Positions 26,750-35,390 of a stretch of 64,000 nt of DNA are shown here, in pieces. The stretch comes from Bradyrhizobium sp. CER78. GTDB lineage: Bacteria > Pseudomonadota > Alphaproteobacteria > Rhizobiales > Xanthobacteraceae. Under the pieces are notes generated by a model, which saw only the letters and a list, made by a program, of their open reading frames with translations, ran no database searches and had not been told where the DNA came from. Numbering within the stretch: the first letter of the stretch is position 1; every line of letters starts with the position of its first letter. Position numbers and translations under genes: made by a program. Location of the stretch: assembly GCF_029846235.1 (NCBI RefSeq), contig NZ_JARVWP010000015.1, positions 62,001 to 126,000 of the forward strand, in the 5' to 3' direction.

Positions 26750-26902
26750 TGCATTCCTCCGCGAAAACTTCGTGCGTGATCCGCGCAACGCCCGCGCGCG
26801 AATCCGGTGTTGCGCGATTAGGCACGAACCGCGCGCGGGATGCATGCTCAAAGAATGAGCGAAGCGGCGTGGCCTCCGTGATGCAGTGCGAGATCGCGGC
26901 GT

Positions 26903-27250
26903 TCAGGCCGGCTTCTTCGCGCGAGCCTTCTTCGCGGGCTTCGCCGCGATATTGTCCCGCGCCATCGTGAGCGCGCTGCGCAGCGTGAGCTGGTCGGCTT
27001 TCGCAAGACGGACATTGGTGCTGCCGCTCTTGCCCCAGCCGCCCGGCACCGGCCGGAAGATCTCAGGCTCGGCCTCGACCACGACAGCCTGCTGCTCCGG
27101 CGTCAGCTTCACCATGCCCCAATCCTTGTCGGGATAGCCGAGCGTCGCGAAGATGCGCTTGCCGACGCGGAAGTCGACTGTGCCGTGATGCGCGCCTTCA
27201 ATCACTTCGGGCAGGCTCAGCGCTGTGCGGCGGAAGCGGTCTGCGGACAT
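26903..27250 (-). CDS. MmcQ/YjbR family protein
   Basis: A 115-residue protein of the MmcQ/YjbR fold, sometimes called DNA-binding on structural grounds only. It begins FRRTALSLPEVIEGAHHGTVDFRVGKRIFATL, continues WGMVKLTPEQQAVVVEAEPEIFRPVPGGWG and ends in a Lys/Ala-rich tail (KPAKKARAKKPA). It starts 17 bases after the stop of the upstream hydrolase gene on the same strand, so the two are probably one transcript. Confidence 0.87.
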   Translation of the reverse strand: MSADRFRRTALSLPEVIEGAHHGTVDFRVGKRIFATLGYPDKDWGMVKLTPEQQAVVVEAEPEIFRPVPGGWGKSGSTNVRLAKADQLTLRSALTMARDNIAAKPAKKARAKKPA

Positions 27251-27267
27251 CGCCCCGACCTCGATCG

Positions 27268-28329
27268 CTACATCGTCCGTTGCGGCGCGGTCTGCAGCAG
27301 CTCCTGCAATTGCCCGGCATAGAATTTGGCGTCACCGGTCGTGAGGTGCCCGCGCGTCTCGCTGCTCGCCGGGATCAGATAAATCTTGCCGTTCTTGATC
27401 CGCTTCACTGCAGCCGCAGTGATGCCGGTTTCCGGCGGATTGCGTTCGTCGTCGGCGGCGTTGATCGCAAGCAGAGTGGCCTCGATCTTCTCCATTCCGG
27501 CGGACGGATCGTAATCGTGTGAGGCCTCCCATTGATAGATGTAGTCGTTGGCATCTGCGGTGACCGGCAATGCCAGCTGATCATCGACCATCTTGTCGGC
27601 TTGCGGCGCAGTCGGCGCCTGCGTCTGGTAGCCGAGCGTGCCGCCGGCGCTGGCGAAGCGGTAGGCGGCGATGGCATATTTCATCATGCGCGGCTGGCTC
27701 GTGTAGTTGCCGCCGTTGTAGTCGGGGTCGTTGCGGATGGTTTCCAGCATCGTCCGGCGCAGGATCCAGTTGCGCGCGGCCATCGCTGATGGCTGCGAGG
27801 CCATCGGCACCAGCACGTCCATCATCTGCGGATAGCGCACGCCCCAGATCCAGGTGTGCATGCCGCCCATCGAGTTGCCGATCACGAGCCGCAGATGCTT
27901 GATGCCGAGGCCTTCGGTGACGAGCCGGTACTGCGCGTCGACCATGTCGTTGTAGTCGTATTTCGGAAAGCTCGTCCGCATCGCATCCGATGGCTTCGAC
28001 GATTTGCCGTGTCCGATGCCGTCGGGGATGATGATGTAGTATTTCGCGGCGTCGAGCGGCTGGCCGGGGCCGAACAATTGGCCGGCAAATGCCGGCGTCA
28101 GCATGCTGGCCGCCGAGCCGCCGGAGCCGTGCAGCACCAGCACCGGCTGTCCGGTCGGCGCGCCGACCGTGGTGTAGTGCAGCCGCAGTTCCGGCATCAC
28201 CTCGCCGCTGTGAAACTTGAAGTCCTTCGCGATCCACTCGCCATCCTGCGGCGCGGGATAATCTGCAGCCATGGCCGGTACCGACATCGAGACGAGAGCG
28301 GCCAGCAGCGCCGCGCACAAACGGATCAT
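27268..28329 (-). CDS. Secreted alpha/beta-hydrolase (homoserine O-acetyltransferase-like)
   Basis: A 353-residue alpha/beta-hydrolase with signal peptide MIRLCAALLAALVSMSVPAMA. The oxyanion region is PVLVLHGSGGSAASML and the nucleophile elbow is VIGNSMGGMHTWIWG. An Asp in NAADDERNPPETG and the His of SSETRGHLTTGDA would complete the triad. Sequence style (YYIIIPDGIGHGKSSKPSD) is that of the MetX-like group, but export argues against methionine synthesis. The substrate is unknown. GGAGAAG precedes ATG 28329. Confidence 0.82.
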   Translation of the reverse strand: MIRLCAALLAALVSMSVPAMAADYPAPQDGEWIAKDFKFHSGEVMPELRLHYTTVGAPTGQPVLVLHGSGGSAASMLTPAFAGQLFGPGQPLDAAKYYIIIPDGIGHGKSSKPSDAMRTSFPKYDYNDMVDAQYRLVTEGLGIKHLRLVIGNSMGGMHTWIWGVRYPQMMDVLVPMASQPSAMAARNWILRRTMLETIRNDPDYNGGNYTSQPRMMKYAIAAYRFASAGGTLGYQTQAPTAPQADKMVDDQLALPVTADANDYIYQWEASHDYDPSAGMEKIEATLLAINAADDERNPPETGITAAAVKRIKNGKIYLIPASSETRGHLTTGDAKFYAGQLQELLQTAPQRTM

Positions 28330-28441
28330 GGTGCTTCTCCACAGGCGCGGCGGGTTTGTCCAGCCGCGCCGGCGCAAGCCTAGCATGACGCAAAGCGTTG
28401 TCCGAGAGCACGCCCGCGCGGCCGGCGAAGAAGTGTTCGGC

Positions 28442-28657
28442 TAAGGTCTGATGAGATTAGGTTCAGCTGCAGCGACGTCGAAAGTTCACCTCTCCCTTGG
28501 GAGAGGTCGATTTGCGCAGCAAATCGGGTGAGGGTCATGATCTATCGAGAGAGCAAGAGCCCTCACCCGGATTGCTTCGCAATCCGACCTCTCCCCAACG
28601 GGGAGAGGTGAATCGAGACCGCGCCAAGCCGATTCAACCGAAACTCATCCTGCCTTA
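28442..28657. repeat. Family D repeat, copy 2 (full length)
   Basis: It runs from TAAGGTCTGATGAG to CTCATCCTGCCTTA and contains CACCTCTCCC/GGGAGAGGT hairpins near both ends, with CGGGTGAGGG and CCCTCACCCG inside. The last TTA (28655-28657) is the TAA stop of the SnoaL-like gene. It fills most of the 325-base gap before the hydrolase start at 28329. Confidence 0.85.
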
Positions 28658-29056
28658 GCTCGCCCTCAGCACATTCAGCGCATACCATCCCCAATAAACG
28701 CGATGACGCTCGATCAGGCCGCCCTTGATCTCCATGACCTCGACGAGATCCATCTGGTCGCCATCGGGAGACTGGCGCGGATATTCCCAGGTGAGGATCC
28801 GGCCGTCGCTGAAGAAGCCCTGCTTGAAGCGCCGCCGCTGCGGCGGGTTGGTGCGGAACACGCGTGAGATGAATTCGCGCAACGCCTCCCGGCCCTGGAC
28901 GATGCCGTCTTTGCTCTGCATCAAATGCTGCACCAGCGGGCTCTCGATCGAGGCATCGGGTGCGTAGAGCGCGAGTGCCGCCTCGAGGTCCTTGTCGCCG
29001 AGGGCCTGATCCCAGAGCTTGTAGATGCGTTCCGCGTCTTTGTTGGCTTCTGTCAT
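28655..29056 (-). CDS. SnoaL-like/NTF2-fold protein
   Basis: A 133-residue NTF2-like protein: AERIYKLWDQALGDKDLEAALALYAPDASIESPL, then REALREFISRVF and DLVEVMEIKGGLIERHRVYWGWYAL. These small cone-shaped folds bind or isomerise small molecules; the ligand here is unknown. AGGGAA precedes ATG 29056. It is divergent from an ArsR-type regulator, which may control it. The TAA stop codon is supplied by the family D repeat. Confidence 0.83.
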   Translation of the reverse strand: MTEANKDAERIYKLWDQALGDKDLEAALALYAPDASIESPLVQHLMQSKDGIVQGREALREFISRVFRTNPPQRRRFKQGFFSDGRILTWEYPRQSPDGDQMDLVEVMEIKGGLIERHRVYWGWYALNVLRAS

Positions 29057-29133
29057 GACTGTTCCCTTGTGTGTCGTCGACTGCCGCCGATCTGACCGGA
29101 AGCAGCGGCCCTGACGTTTCAGGAAAATCTGAA

Positions 29134-29886
29134 ATGAGTTTCGCGATGTTACGAATGGGCGTAGGACGGTTTCAGCGCGACATGGAGGACGACGCGGTGG
29201 GATCATCCCAATCCGTGCAGACCGGATTCTCGCGGATCGCCGAGGCATTGGGCGATCCGGTGCGCGAGGCCATGGTCAGCGCGCTCGCCGACGGCAAGGC
29301 GCTGCCGGCGGGCGAGCTTGCCGAGGTGGCCGGCATTTCACCGCAAGGCGCCAGCGCGCATCTGCAGAAGCTGGTCGATGCGCGCGTGCTGTCGGTGTGG
29401 GCGCAGGGCAGGTTCAGATATTACCGGATCAGGGACGACGATGTCGCGGCGCTGATCGAGAACCTGGTCGATCTCGCGGCGAAAACCGGTGCCGGGCGCA
29501 AGCGTGCGATGCCGGCCGAGCAGCTCAGGCAATCGCGCACCTGCTACCATCATCTTGCCGGCCAGCTCGGCGTGCTGCTGTCGAATGCGCTGGTGCGCCG
29601 CCGCCTCGTCATCATCGATGGCCGCGATGGTCGCGTGACCGAGCAGGGGCTGGCCTGGTGCCGTGCCGAACAGATCGTTTTCGATCCGGCGCGGCAGCCG
29701 CATCTGCGGCTTTGCAACGACTGGACCGAGCGCGTGCCGCATCTCGCCGGCCCCTTTGCCAATGCCGTGCTGGCGCGGCTGGTTGAGATGCGCGGCGTTG
29801 CGCCGTATCGGATTCCGCGCGCGTTGCGGATCACGGATCGGGGGCGGGCGTTCTTTGACAGGCTTGGCGTGCAGGTTCCGTTCTGA
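29134..29886 (+). CDS. ArsR-type winged-helix transcriptional regulator
   Basis: A 250-residue regulator. The winged helix lies at about residues 33-105: FSRIAEALGDPVREAMVSALADG, then the recognition part GELAEVAGISPQGASAHLQKLVDARVLSVWAQGRFRYYRI. The C-terminal half (from CYHHLAGQLGVLLSNALVRR) is the extension seen in a subgroup with a ligand domain; HHLAGQLG recurs in that group. No metal-binding ELCVC motif is present. ATG 29134 with AGGAAAA upstream is chosen; GTG 29071 is possible. It is divergently arranged with the SnoaL-like gene. Confidence 0.84.
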   Translation: MSFAMLRMGVGRFQRDMEDDAVGSSQSVQTGFSRIAEALGDPVREAMVSALADGKALPAGELAEVAGISPQGASAHLQKLVDARVLSVWAQGRFRYYRIRDDDVAALIENLVDLAAKTGAGRKRAMPAEQLRQSRTCYHHLAGQLGVLLSNALVRRRLVIIDGRDGRVTEQGLAWCRAEQIVFDPARQPHLRLCNDWTERVPHLAGPFANAVLARLVEMRGVAPYRIPRALRITDRGRAFFDRLGVQVPF

Positions 29887-29900
29887 AGCCGTGACTGGAC

Positions 29901-30108
29901 TAAAGCGTGACGAGATGAGGTTGAACCGGATCGGCAGCGGAGGTTCACCTCTCCCTTGGGAGAGGTCGGCGCGTCGCGCCGGGTGAGGGGTTGCGGTCCC
30001 TCGTTAGAGCTGCGCCACTCACCCGATTTGCTTCGCAAATCGACCTCTCCCCAATGGGGAGAGGTAAAGCGAGCACACAGCCAAACCTATCTAACTCATC
30101 GCGCTTTA
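29901..30108. repeat. Family D repeat, copy 3
   Basis: It starts TAAAGCGTGACGAGATGAGG, has CACCTCTCCC/GGGAGAGGT and CACCCG motifs inside, and ends CATCGCGCTTTA. The final TTA (30106-30108) is the TAA stop of the minus-strand DUF2188 gene; the plus-strand regulator gene stops 15 bases before the left end. Confidence 0.85.
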
Positions 30109-30351
30109 GCGGCCGTCCTCGACCTCGGTCTCCGGGCGGTCGTTGCCGGAGGCGGTCTCGGTCAGCCATTTGCCGTCCGAGGTCTCGTACTGGATCGCCT
30201 CGGTGCGCCCGGGAACGCGCTGCTCGTTGGCGGCGCGCCGGGCGGCGGCAAGTGCCGCGGCATGGGTTGGAAACGGTTCCGAGAACACCCCGTTGACGGT
30301 ATAGGCCCAGCCGCCGTCGTGCTGGACAACCTTGTAGATCACGTGGCTCAT
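30106..30351 (-). CDS. DUF2188 domain protein
   Basis: An 81-residue protein of the DUF2188 type: HVIYKVVQHDGGWAYTVNGVFSEPFPTHAAALAAARRAA, followed by YETSDGKWLTET. The fold is a small alpha/beta unit of unknown function. GAGGG precedes ATG 30351. The stop codon is contributed by the adjacent family D repeat. Confidence 0.85.
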   Translation of the reverse strand: MSHVIYKVVQHDGGWAYTVNGVFSEPFPTHAAALAAARRAANEQRVPGRTEAIQYETSDGKWLTETASGNDRPETEVEDGR

Positions 30352-30472
30352 CCGGAACCCTCGTTTCCCTCGTGGACGATGAGGCTGCCAGAATAGACCA
30401 CGATGTCGTATTTTGCAGCAGCCGATCGTCTTTGAGACAGCCGCCCCGCTGGTGCGGGCGAGGGAGACCGAC

Positions 30473-30739
30473 ATGTGCCGCAATATCAAGACGCTGTTCA
30501 ACTTCGAGCCGCCCGCCACCGAGGACGAGATCCACGCCTCGGCGCTGCAGTTCGTGCGCAAATTGTCCGGCTTCAACAAGCCGTCGCAGTCCAATGAAGC
30601 GGCCTTCAATCTTGCCGTGGCCGAGGTTTCCGCTGCCGCGCGAAAACTCCTGATCTCGTTGCAAACCACGGCGCCGGCGCGCGATCGCGAGGTCGAGGCG
30701 GAGAAGGCGAGGGAGCGCTCGCGCCTCCGGTTCGGCTGA
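30473..30739 (+). CDS. DUF2277 domain protein
   Basis: An 88-residue protein with the whole DUF2277 pattern: MCRNIKTLFNFEPPATEDEI, RKLSGFNKPSQSNEAAF and a C-terminal charged helix. The early Cys and the FNKP segment are hallmarks. Function is unknown. ATG 30473 with GAGGGAGA upstream is the likely start. Confidence 0.9.
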   Translation: MCRNIKTLFNFEPPATEDEIHASALQFVRKLSGFNKPSQSNEAAFNLAVAEVSAAARKLLISLQTTAPARDREVEAEKARERSRLRFG

Positions 30740-30827
30740 GGCCCAGCGCATTCCGTGACGCAGGTCACGGTAAGGCGTCAGGCCACCGGGGCATCATTGC
30801 CGTTCACCCCGGCCCCGGAGCAACGCC

Positions 30828-31055
30828 ATGAAGCCTGCCGCCCTGCTCACACTGTGTTCGATCGCGTTCGCCGTGCTCTGGACCTGCGGCATGCTGTGGT
30901 CGAGCGGCACGATCGACCTCGCCAACGTCATCATCCTGTCGGCGTGCGGGGCATTTGCAGGTGTTGCCTGGTACTATGCGATGCGCTGGGTCTTCCAGCT
31001 CATGCAACTCGCGCGGCCGTCCGATCCTCCGCCAAATCCCGGCGCGGAGCGGTAA
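30828..31055 (+). CDS. Small two-span membrane protein
   Basis: A 75-residue protein with two hydrophobic segments (ALLTLCSIAFAVLWTCGML and VIILSACGAFAGVAWYYAM) and a Pro-rich C-terminus. CCGGAG lies before ATG 30828. No family is recognised. Confidence 0.7.
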   Translation: MKPAALLTLCSIAFAVLWTCGMLWSSGTIDLANVIILSACGAFAGVAWYYAMRWVFQLMQLARPSDPPPNPGAER

Positions 31056-31137
31056 GCATCGGGCGCGCTCATGCAAGCGTTTCGTAGCCAATGATGCAGA
31101 CGGAGCCAGCCGCATCATTGCGCAATGACAAGAAAGG

Positions 31138-31665
31138 TTACTTCTTGTCCTTCTTGCGGTGCTTCTTCTTTTTCTTGTGATCGCCGTCTTCGTCGTTGTC
31201 TTCCTCGAGATCGATGTCGTCGACTTCAAGGGCGATCGCCTCCGCTGCCGCGCGCTCGACGGCATCGCGTTCAGCCTGCTCGGCGGCTTCACGCTCCTTG
31301 GTGCGCTTGTAGTCCTCCCAGGCGTCGAAGATCATGTGCAGCCACGGCATCACCTGCTCGATCGACGGCAGTTGGCCGGGCGGGCCGGCTTCACCGCGCG
31401 GACCGGCCGGTCCCTGCGGCCCTTGTGGACCTGCTTCGCCGCGCGGCCCCTGTGCGCCTGCCTTGCCTTGAGCACCCGGCTTGCCCTGGGGGCCAGCCTT
31501 TCCGACCACGCCCGCCTTGCCCTGCGGACCCGGCTTGCCGCGCGCACCTTCCGGCCCCGGCCGGCCGGGATGTCCCTGCGGTCCGGGCTTTCCCGGCTCG
31601 CCCTGACGGCCCTGCGGCCCCTGTGCCCCTCGTGCCCCCTGGCGGGAAGTTGTCTCGTCAGCCAC
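31138..31665 (-). CDS. Collagen-like protein with charged C-terminal tail
   Basis: A 175-residue protein. After about nine residues comes an uninterrupted run of about 30 Gly-x-y triplets (roughly residues 10-98), including GKPGPQG, GEPGKPG and GPPGQLP, the pattern that forms collagen triple helices. A short segment IEQVMPWLHMIFDAWEDYKR follows, then an Ala/Glu coiled-coil-like part (EREAAEQAERDAVERAAAEA), an acidic run (DDIDLEEDNDEDGD) and a Lys-rich end (KKKKKHRKKDKK). No signal peptide is visible. The start is GTG 31665 with GGAG upstream. It is divergent from the GNAT-like gene. Its role may be structural, but this is not known. Confidence 0.85.
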   Translation of the reverse strand: MADETTSRQGARGAQGPQGRQGEPGKPGPQGHPGRPGPEGARGKPGPQGKAGVVGKAGPQGKPGAQGKAGAQGPRGEAGPQGPQGPAGPRGEAGPPGQLPSIEQVMPWLHMIFDAWEDYKRTKEREAAEQAERDAVERAAAEAIALEVDDIDLEEDNDEDGDHKKKKKHRKKDKK

Positions 31666-31777
31666 TGATATGCTCCGTCGCGATTTGAAGCCGCTTGTAA
31701 CAGAGGTTGGACGACGGCTTCAATTCTGCCGGCCGCCACCGATGCGAGCGATCAACAGTCATAATTCCATGGGCATT

Positions 31778-32770
31778 ATGACAACGGAGGACGCATTGCG
31801 GGTTCTGGACGGCAGCTACGGCGACGCATCGCAACCGCTCGACATCGTCGTGACGCGGCACGATGTGCTCGACGAAGCGGCCTTTCGTGACACGGGTGTG
31901 CTCTATCTCTACGAGGAGCTGTTTCCCGCGAGCGAACGCGACAGCCCCGACGACATCGTGCGCTGGCTGCTGTCGGACGATGTCGGCGAGATCAGACAAT
32001 TCAGCGTCGGCGGCCGCCAGCTGTCCTATCGCCTGGACTCGCGCTGCTTCATCCTGCGCGCCGCCGGGCGCGCGATCGGGCTCGGCTTCTTCACCTATGA
32101 TCACGCAAGCGATCTGATCTTTTGCAACCATGTCGGCATCGGGAGGACGTGGCGTGGCAGTGGCCTTGCGCGCGTCTTCTATCGCGAGATGGTCGACATG
32201 CTCGACGCGCTGTTTCCGCGTAACATCGGCGTCGTGCTCGAAGTCGAGCCGTTCGATCGCGACCGGGTGGCTGCGATCATCGCCGGACTCGAGCGGACGG
32301 GCAGGCGGCCGCTCGCCGCGGACGAGCAGGACGCGGTCCGCCGATTGCTGCGTGCGCGTTGGTACGACAAGCTCGGCTATGCCGTGTTCTGCAACGGGGC
32401 GACGATGCTGCCACTCCTGTGCCGCTCGCCATGTCTTGATCCGTGCTTGCCGTCATCGGATTGGGCAGGAGGCGAAGAGAATTACTGGCTGATGTGGCAG
32501 GCGCGAACCGGCGCGCCCTCCGCCGACGGGCGCGCAAGCGAGTTCTGGCAAAATGCCGTCGCCGCGATCTACGTCGAGATCCTCGCAAAGTCCCTCGTCG
32601 ATGACGATCCGAATGGACGGCGCGACTATTGGGACTATGCGACCGCGCTGGTGGCCCAGACGATGCAACAGACCGCGACGACCGACATGCGTCTCGCGCG
32701 CTGCCTCGGTGACGAGGACAGCGCGTTGCTGTCACGCTGGCGGCAGCTTGCGATCGATCTCTCGATCTAG
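31778..32770 (+). CDS. GNAT-like protein of unknown specificity
   Basis: About 330 residues (342 if ATG 31742 is used). The middle shows a GNAT-like core: AIGLGFFTYDHASDLIFCNHVGIGRTWRGSGLARVFYREM. RTWRGSGLA resembles the acetyl-CoA loop (R-x-x-G-x-G/A), followed by VVLEVEPFDRDRV. The C-terminal third (from SSDWAGGEENYWLMWQ) is helical and unfamiliar. No ribosome site clearly marks the start. Its length exceeds ordinary single-domain GNATs. The substrate is unknown. It ends three bases before a family D repeat. Confidence 0.65.
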   Translation: MTTEDALRVLDGSYGDASQPLDIVVTRHDVLDEAAFRDTGVLYLYEELFPASERDSPDDIVRWLLSDDVGEIRQFSVGGRQLSYRLDSRCFILRAAGRAIGLGFFTYDHASDLIFCNHVGIGRTWRGSGLARVFYREMVDMLDALFPRNIGVVLEVEPFDRDRVAAIIAGLERTGRRPLAADEQDAVRRLLRARWYDKLGYAVFCNGATMLPLLCRSPCLDPCLPSSDWAGGEENYWLMWQARTGAPSADGRASEFWQNAVAAIYVEILAKSLVDDDPNGRRDYWDYATALVAQTMQQTATTDMRLARCLGDEDSALLSRWRQLAIDLSI

Positions 32771-32772
32771 GG

Positions 32773-32996
32773 CCTAATGAGACTAGGTTGAGCTAAATCG
32801 ACGGCGGAAATTCACCTCTCCCTTGGGAGAGGTCGGCGCGTAGCGCCGGGTGAGGGGGTACGGTCTATCGAGAGCGCAAGAGCCCTCACCCGGATTGCAC
32901 TGGACGATGCTTCGCATCGCCAGGCGCAATCCGACCTCTCCCCGACGGGGAGAGGTGAACCAAGGCCGCGCCGAGCCGAAACTCATCCCGCTTTAG
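32773..32996. repeat. Family D repeat, copy 4
   Basis: CTAATGAGACTAGG at the left and CTCATCCCGCTTTAG at the right, with CACCTCTCCC/GGGAGAGGT units near both ends and CGGGTGAGGG/CCCTCACCCG inside. It separates convergent genes, three bases after one stop and six before the other. Confidence 0.85.
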
Positions 32997-33002
32997 GGCC
33001 AG

Positions 33003-33263
33003 CTAGGCCGCGGCGTGCTCGCTCAGCGGCACGTCGATGCCGTCGGCCGAATATTCGCGGATCTTGTTCCGCAACGTTCGGACCGACAGTCCCAGCACGC
33101 GCGCGGCGCGGGTGCGATTGCCGTCGCAGCGCGCGAGCGTTTGCAGCACCAGCTCCCGCTCGACTTCATCGACGGTCGCGCCGATCAGCAACGGGACGAT
33201 TTCATTTGGAGCCAGCGACGGCAGCAGTGCTTCCGGCGACGGTACGGTGGACGCGTATGACAT
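33003..33263 (-). CDS. Fis-type helix-turn-helix protein (FlbD C-terminal-like)
   Basis: An 86-residue stand-alone Fis-fold DNA-binding protein. LIGATVDEVERELVLQTLARCDGNRTRAARVLGLSVRTLRNKIREY is the typical C-terminal DNA-binding region of NtrC-type activators such as FlbD, here without receiver or AAA+ domain. The start at 33263 has the strong ribosome site GGAGGAG. Possible roles are nucleoid or flagellar gene regulation; no flagellar genes lie nearby. Confidence 0.82.
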   Translation of the reverse strand: MSYASTVPSPEALLPSLAPNEIVPLLIGATVDEVERELVLQTLARCDGNRTRAARVLGLSVRTLRNKIREYSADGIDVPLSEHAAA

Positions 33264-33433
33264 GAACTCCTCCCGATCAAGGCCCGCCTCGTCGATGAGG
33301 CGGAGACATCGAGAAACCAACTACCCCGTACACCCACGGTGTGCTGGTTTGGTTAACAAGACCTTAACGCGTCGCTAACTCCCTGCTTTGTAAGCAAAAT
33401 ACCCAGAAATCGCCACGATTGCGGTTCCATCCG

Positions 33434-34201
33434 TCACAGTGTCCTGTAGCCGCCGTCGACCATCACGATCGATCCGGAGACATAGGCCGAGAGGTCAGAG
33501 GCGAGGAAGATCGCCGGGCCGACGATGTCCTCCGGCTTGCCGGCGCGGCCGAGCGGGGTGTGATCCATGAACACCTTCACGAGATCAGGATTGGTGGCGC
33601 GCACCTTCTCGTTCAGCGGCGTTTCGATGAAGCCGGGGCCGATCGCGTTGACGCGCACACCGTCCTTGCCGAGCTCGACGGCCAGCGCCTTGGTGAAGCC
33701 GAGCACGCCGTGCTTGGAGGCGGTGTAGGCCGGCGAGCTCGGCGTGCGCAGATGCACGAAGGACTGGATCGAACCGATATTGACGATGCGTCCCTTGTTC
33801 TTGCGCAGCGGCGCGAGGAACGAATGCGTGACGTTGAAGACGCCGGTCAGATTGATCGAGATGATATCTTCCCAATCCTTGATCACGGCTTCCTCAGCGC
33901 CGAGCATGCCGTTGCGGCGCGCGATGCCGGCATTGTTGACCAGGATCGAGACCGGTCCGACCTTGTCGGCGACCTGCTTTGCCATCGCGATGCAGGCGGC
34001 GCGATCGGTCACGTCGAGCGCAAAGCTCTCCGCCTTGCCGCCGGCGTTCCTGATCTCCTTGGCCGCTTCCGCCACCGCATCGCCGTTCATGTCGAGCAGC
34101 ACCACCCGCGCGCCCTCGCGGCCGTAGCCGAGCGCGATGGCGCGCCCGATGCCCGAGCCTGCACCGGTGATGACGGCGATGTGATTGTCGAGAAGGGGCA
34201 T
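33434..34201 (-). CDS. Short-chain dehydrogenase/reductase
   Basis: A 255-residue classical SDR. The cofactor motif is AVITGAGSGIGRAIALG (TGxxxGxG), NNAG is in SILVNNAGIARRN, and the catalytic Ser is in NIGSIQSF with Tyr and Lys in SSPAYTASKHG. The C-terminus GPGFIETPL and VSGSIVMVDGGYRTL is standard. Asp in LLDMNGD after strand 2 suggests NAD preference. It oxidises or reduces an unknown alcohol or ketone. GAGGAAA precedes ATG 34201. Confidence 0.92.
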   Translation of the reverse strand: MPLLDNHIAVITGAGSGIGRAIALGYGREGARVVLLDMNGDAVAEAAKEIRNAGGKAESFALDVTDRAACIAMAKQVADKVGPVSILVNNAGIARRNGMLGAEEAVIKDWEDIISINLTGVFNVTHSFLAPLRKNKGRIVNIGSIQSFVHLRTPSSPAYTASKHGVLGFTKALAVELGKDGVRVNAIGPGFIETPLNEKVRATNPDLVKVFMDHTPLGRAGKPEDIVGPAIFLASDLSAYVSGSIVMVDGGYRTL

Positions 34202-34325
34202 GGCGTTTCCTCGTTCTGATTTATGAGCGTTGTCGACAACACTATTCAAAACTGCGCCAACCGAAACGCCAAGCCGCGTTTGCGCGTTGCTGTCATCCAT
34301 ATTCGGATGACAGTACGGACCGATC

Positions 34326-34799
34326 ATGGACCCGCATATCAGACACTGGAAAGTTGCGATCGAGCGTTTCTGCGCGGCGCCTGATCCCGACTATCGCGAG
34401 ATGACCAAGATGATCGCCGAGATCGCCACGACCGATATCGACGAGACGCTGCGGCATGCGGCCGCACAGGTGCTGCCGATCCTGCGCCAGGCAGCGCTGA
34501 AATCGGCCGACCGCCGCACCAAATCGATGGCGCTGCGTCGTCTCGGCATCGTCAGCGATGCGCTGCACATGCTGTCCGCACCGCAGTTCGGCCGGCGCGG
34601 CCTGACGCCGAAGGTGCTGACGCAGGAAGAACGCTACCGGCAATTGCTGGGCCTGCCGTTCGGCCGCCGCCTTGCGGCGACCGAGGTGCATCAAGCGTTC
34701 AAGCGCGCCGCCAAGACGGTGCATCCCGATGGCGGCGGCAACGGCGCCGCGTTCCTCGAACTTGCTGCCGCGCGTGACGCGCTGATCAAGCATCACTGA
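34326..34799 (+). CDS. J-domain (DnaJ-like) protein
   Basis: A 157-residue protein. The C-terminal part (from ERYRQLLGLPFGRRL) is a short J-domain with the HPD tripeptide in KTVHPDGGGNGAAFLEL; the HPD loop would stimulate an Hsp70. The N-terminal half is an all-helical region without a recognised family (IAEIATTDIDETLRHAAAQVL). It lies 124 bases from the divergent SDR gene. The Hsp70 partner is not visible. Confidence 0.82.
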   Translation: MDPHIRHWKVAIERFCAAPDPDYREMTKMIAEIATTDIDETLRHAAAQVLPILRQAALKSADRRTKSMALRRLGIVSDALHMLSAPQFGRRGLTPKVLTQEERYRQLLGLPFGRRLAATEVHQAFKRAAKTVHPDGGGNGAAFLELAAARDALIKHH

Positions 34800-34884
34800 T
34801 GCTGATGGCGTGATGCTCTGACAGCAGAAGAGCGGACGCCGCGTGGTTGCCGCGGGGTCCGCCCTGTACGTGATCGGCGAGCGC

Positions 34885-35130
34885 TCAGAACGCGCAGGTG
34901 CCGTTGTTGAGCAGTCCGGTCTTGTAGGTGAACGCGGCGTCGAAGGTCGGCAGCTCCTCGCTGACGACGGCGAAGTTCGCGGGCCACGGCGTGGTCGGGA
35001 TGCTCTGGTCCCAGATCTGGCAGAAGCCGGTGTCTTGCCAGCGGATCAGATGATACGGGTTGGCGCTGGCGGGGCTTGCCGCGGCAAGCACGGACACGGT
35101 GGCGGCACAGGCAATTGCAAGACGACGCAT
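34885..35130 (-). CDS. Small secreted protein
   Basis: An 81-residue protein with a signal peptide (RRLAIACAATVSVLAAAS, then PASA). The mature part NPYHLIRWQDTGFCQIWDQ ends GLLNNGTCAF, with two Cys that could form a disulfide. GGAG precedes ATG 35130. No family is recognised. Confidence 0.72.
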   Translation of the reverse strand: MRRLAIACAATVSVLAAASPASANPYHLIRWQDTGFCQIWDQSIPTTPWPANFAVVSEELPTFDAAFTYKTGLLNNGTCAF

Positions 35131-35390
35131 CGAAAATCTCCGGTTTGAATATGTGAATGCTCCGCGAGAAAATCCTGGAGCTCAGGGGCCGATCGCCCCG
35201 GACATGCAGTGAGTGTTGCAACCCCGGGAACAGGTTCAACGCCGGTTGCACGGAAACAGCCGTCAACAAATCGGGCGGCGCTGTGCCAAATTGCGCCTGG
35301 TCACGCGCTTGCTACAGTCGGCGCGTTGTGATTCGCGCACGCTGCGCGACGCAAGAAAATCGACGTGAGCAAATCTTGGGGAGACTGCAC

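Noticed and set aside
26337..26825. A 162-codon minus-strand frame overlapping the secreted protein gene at 26396-26749
   Set aside because: The other frame has a GGAGGA ribosome site and signal peptide; this one is Arg-rich with no such features.
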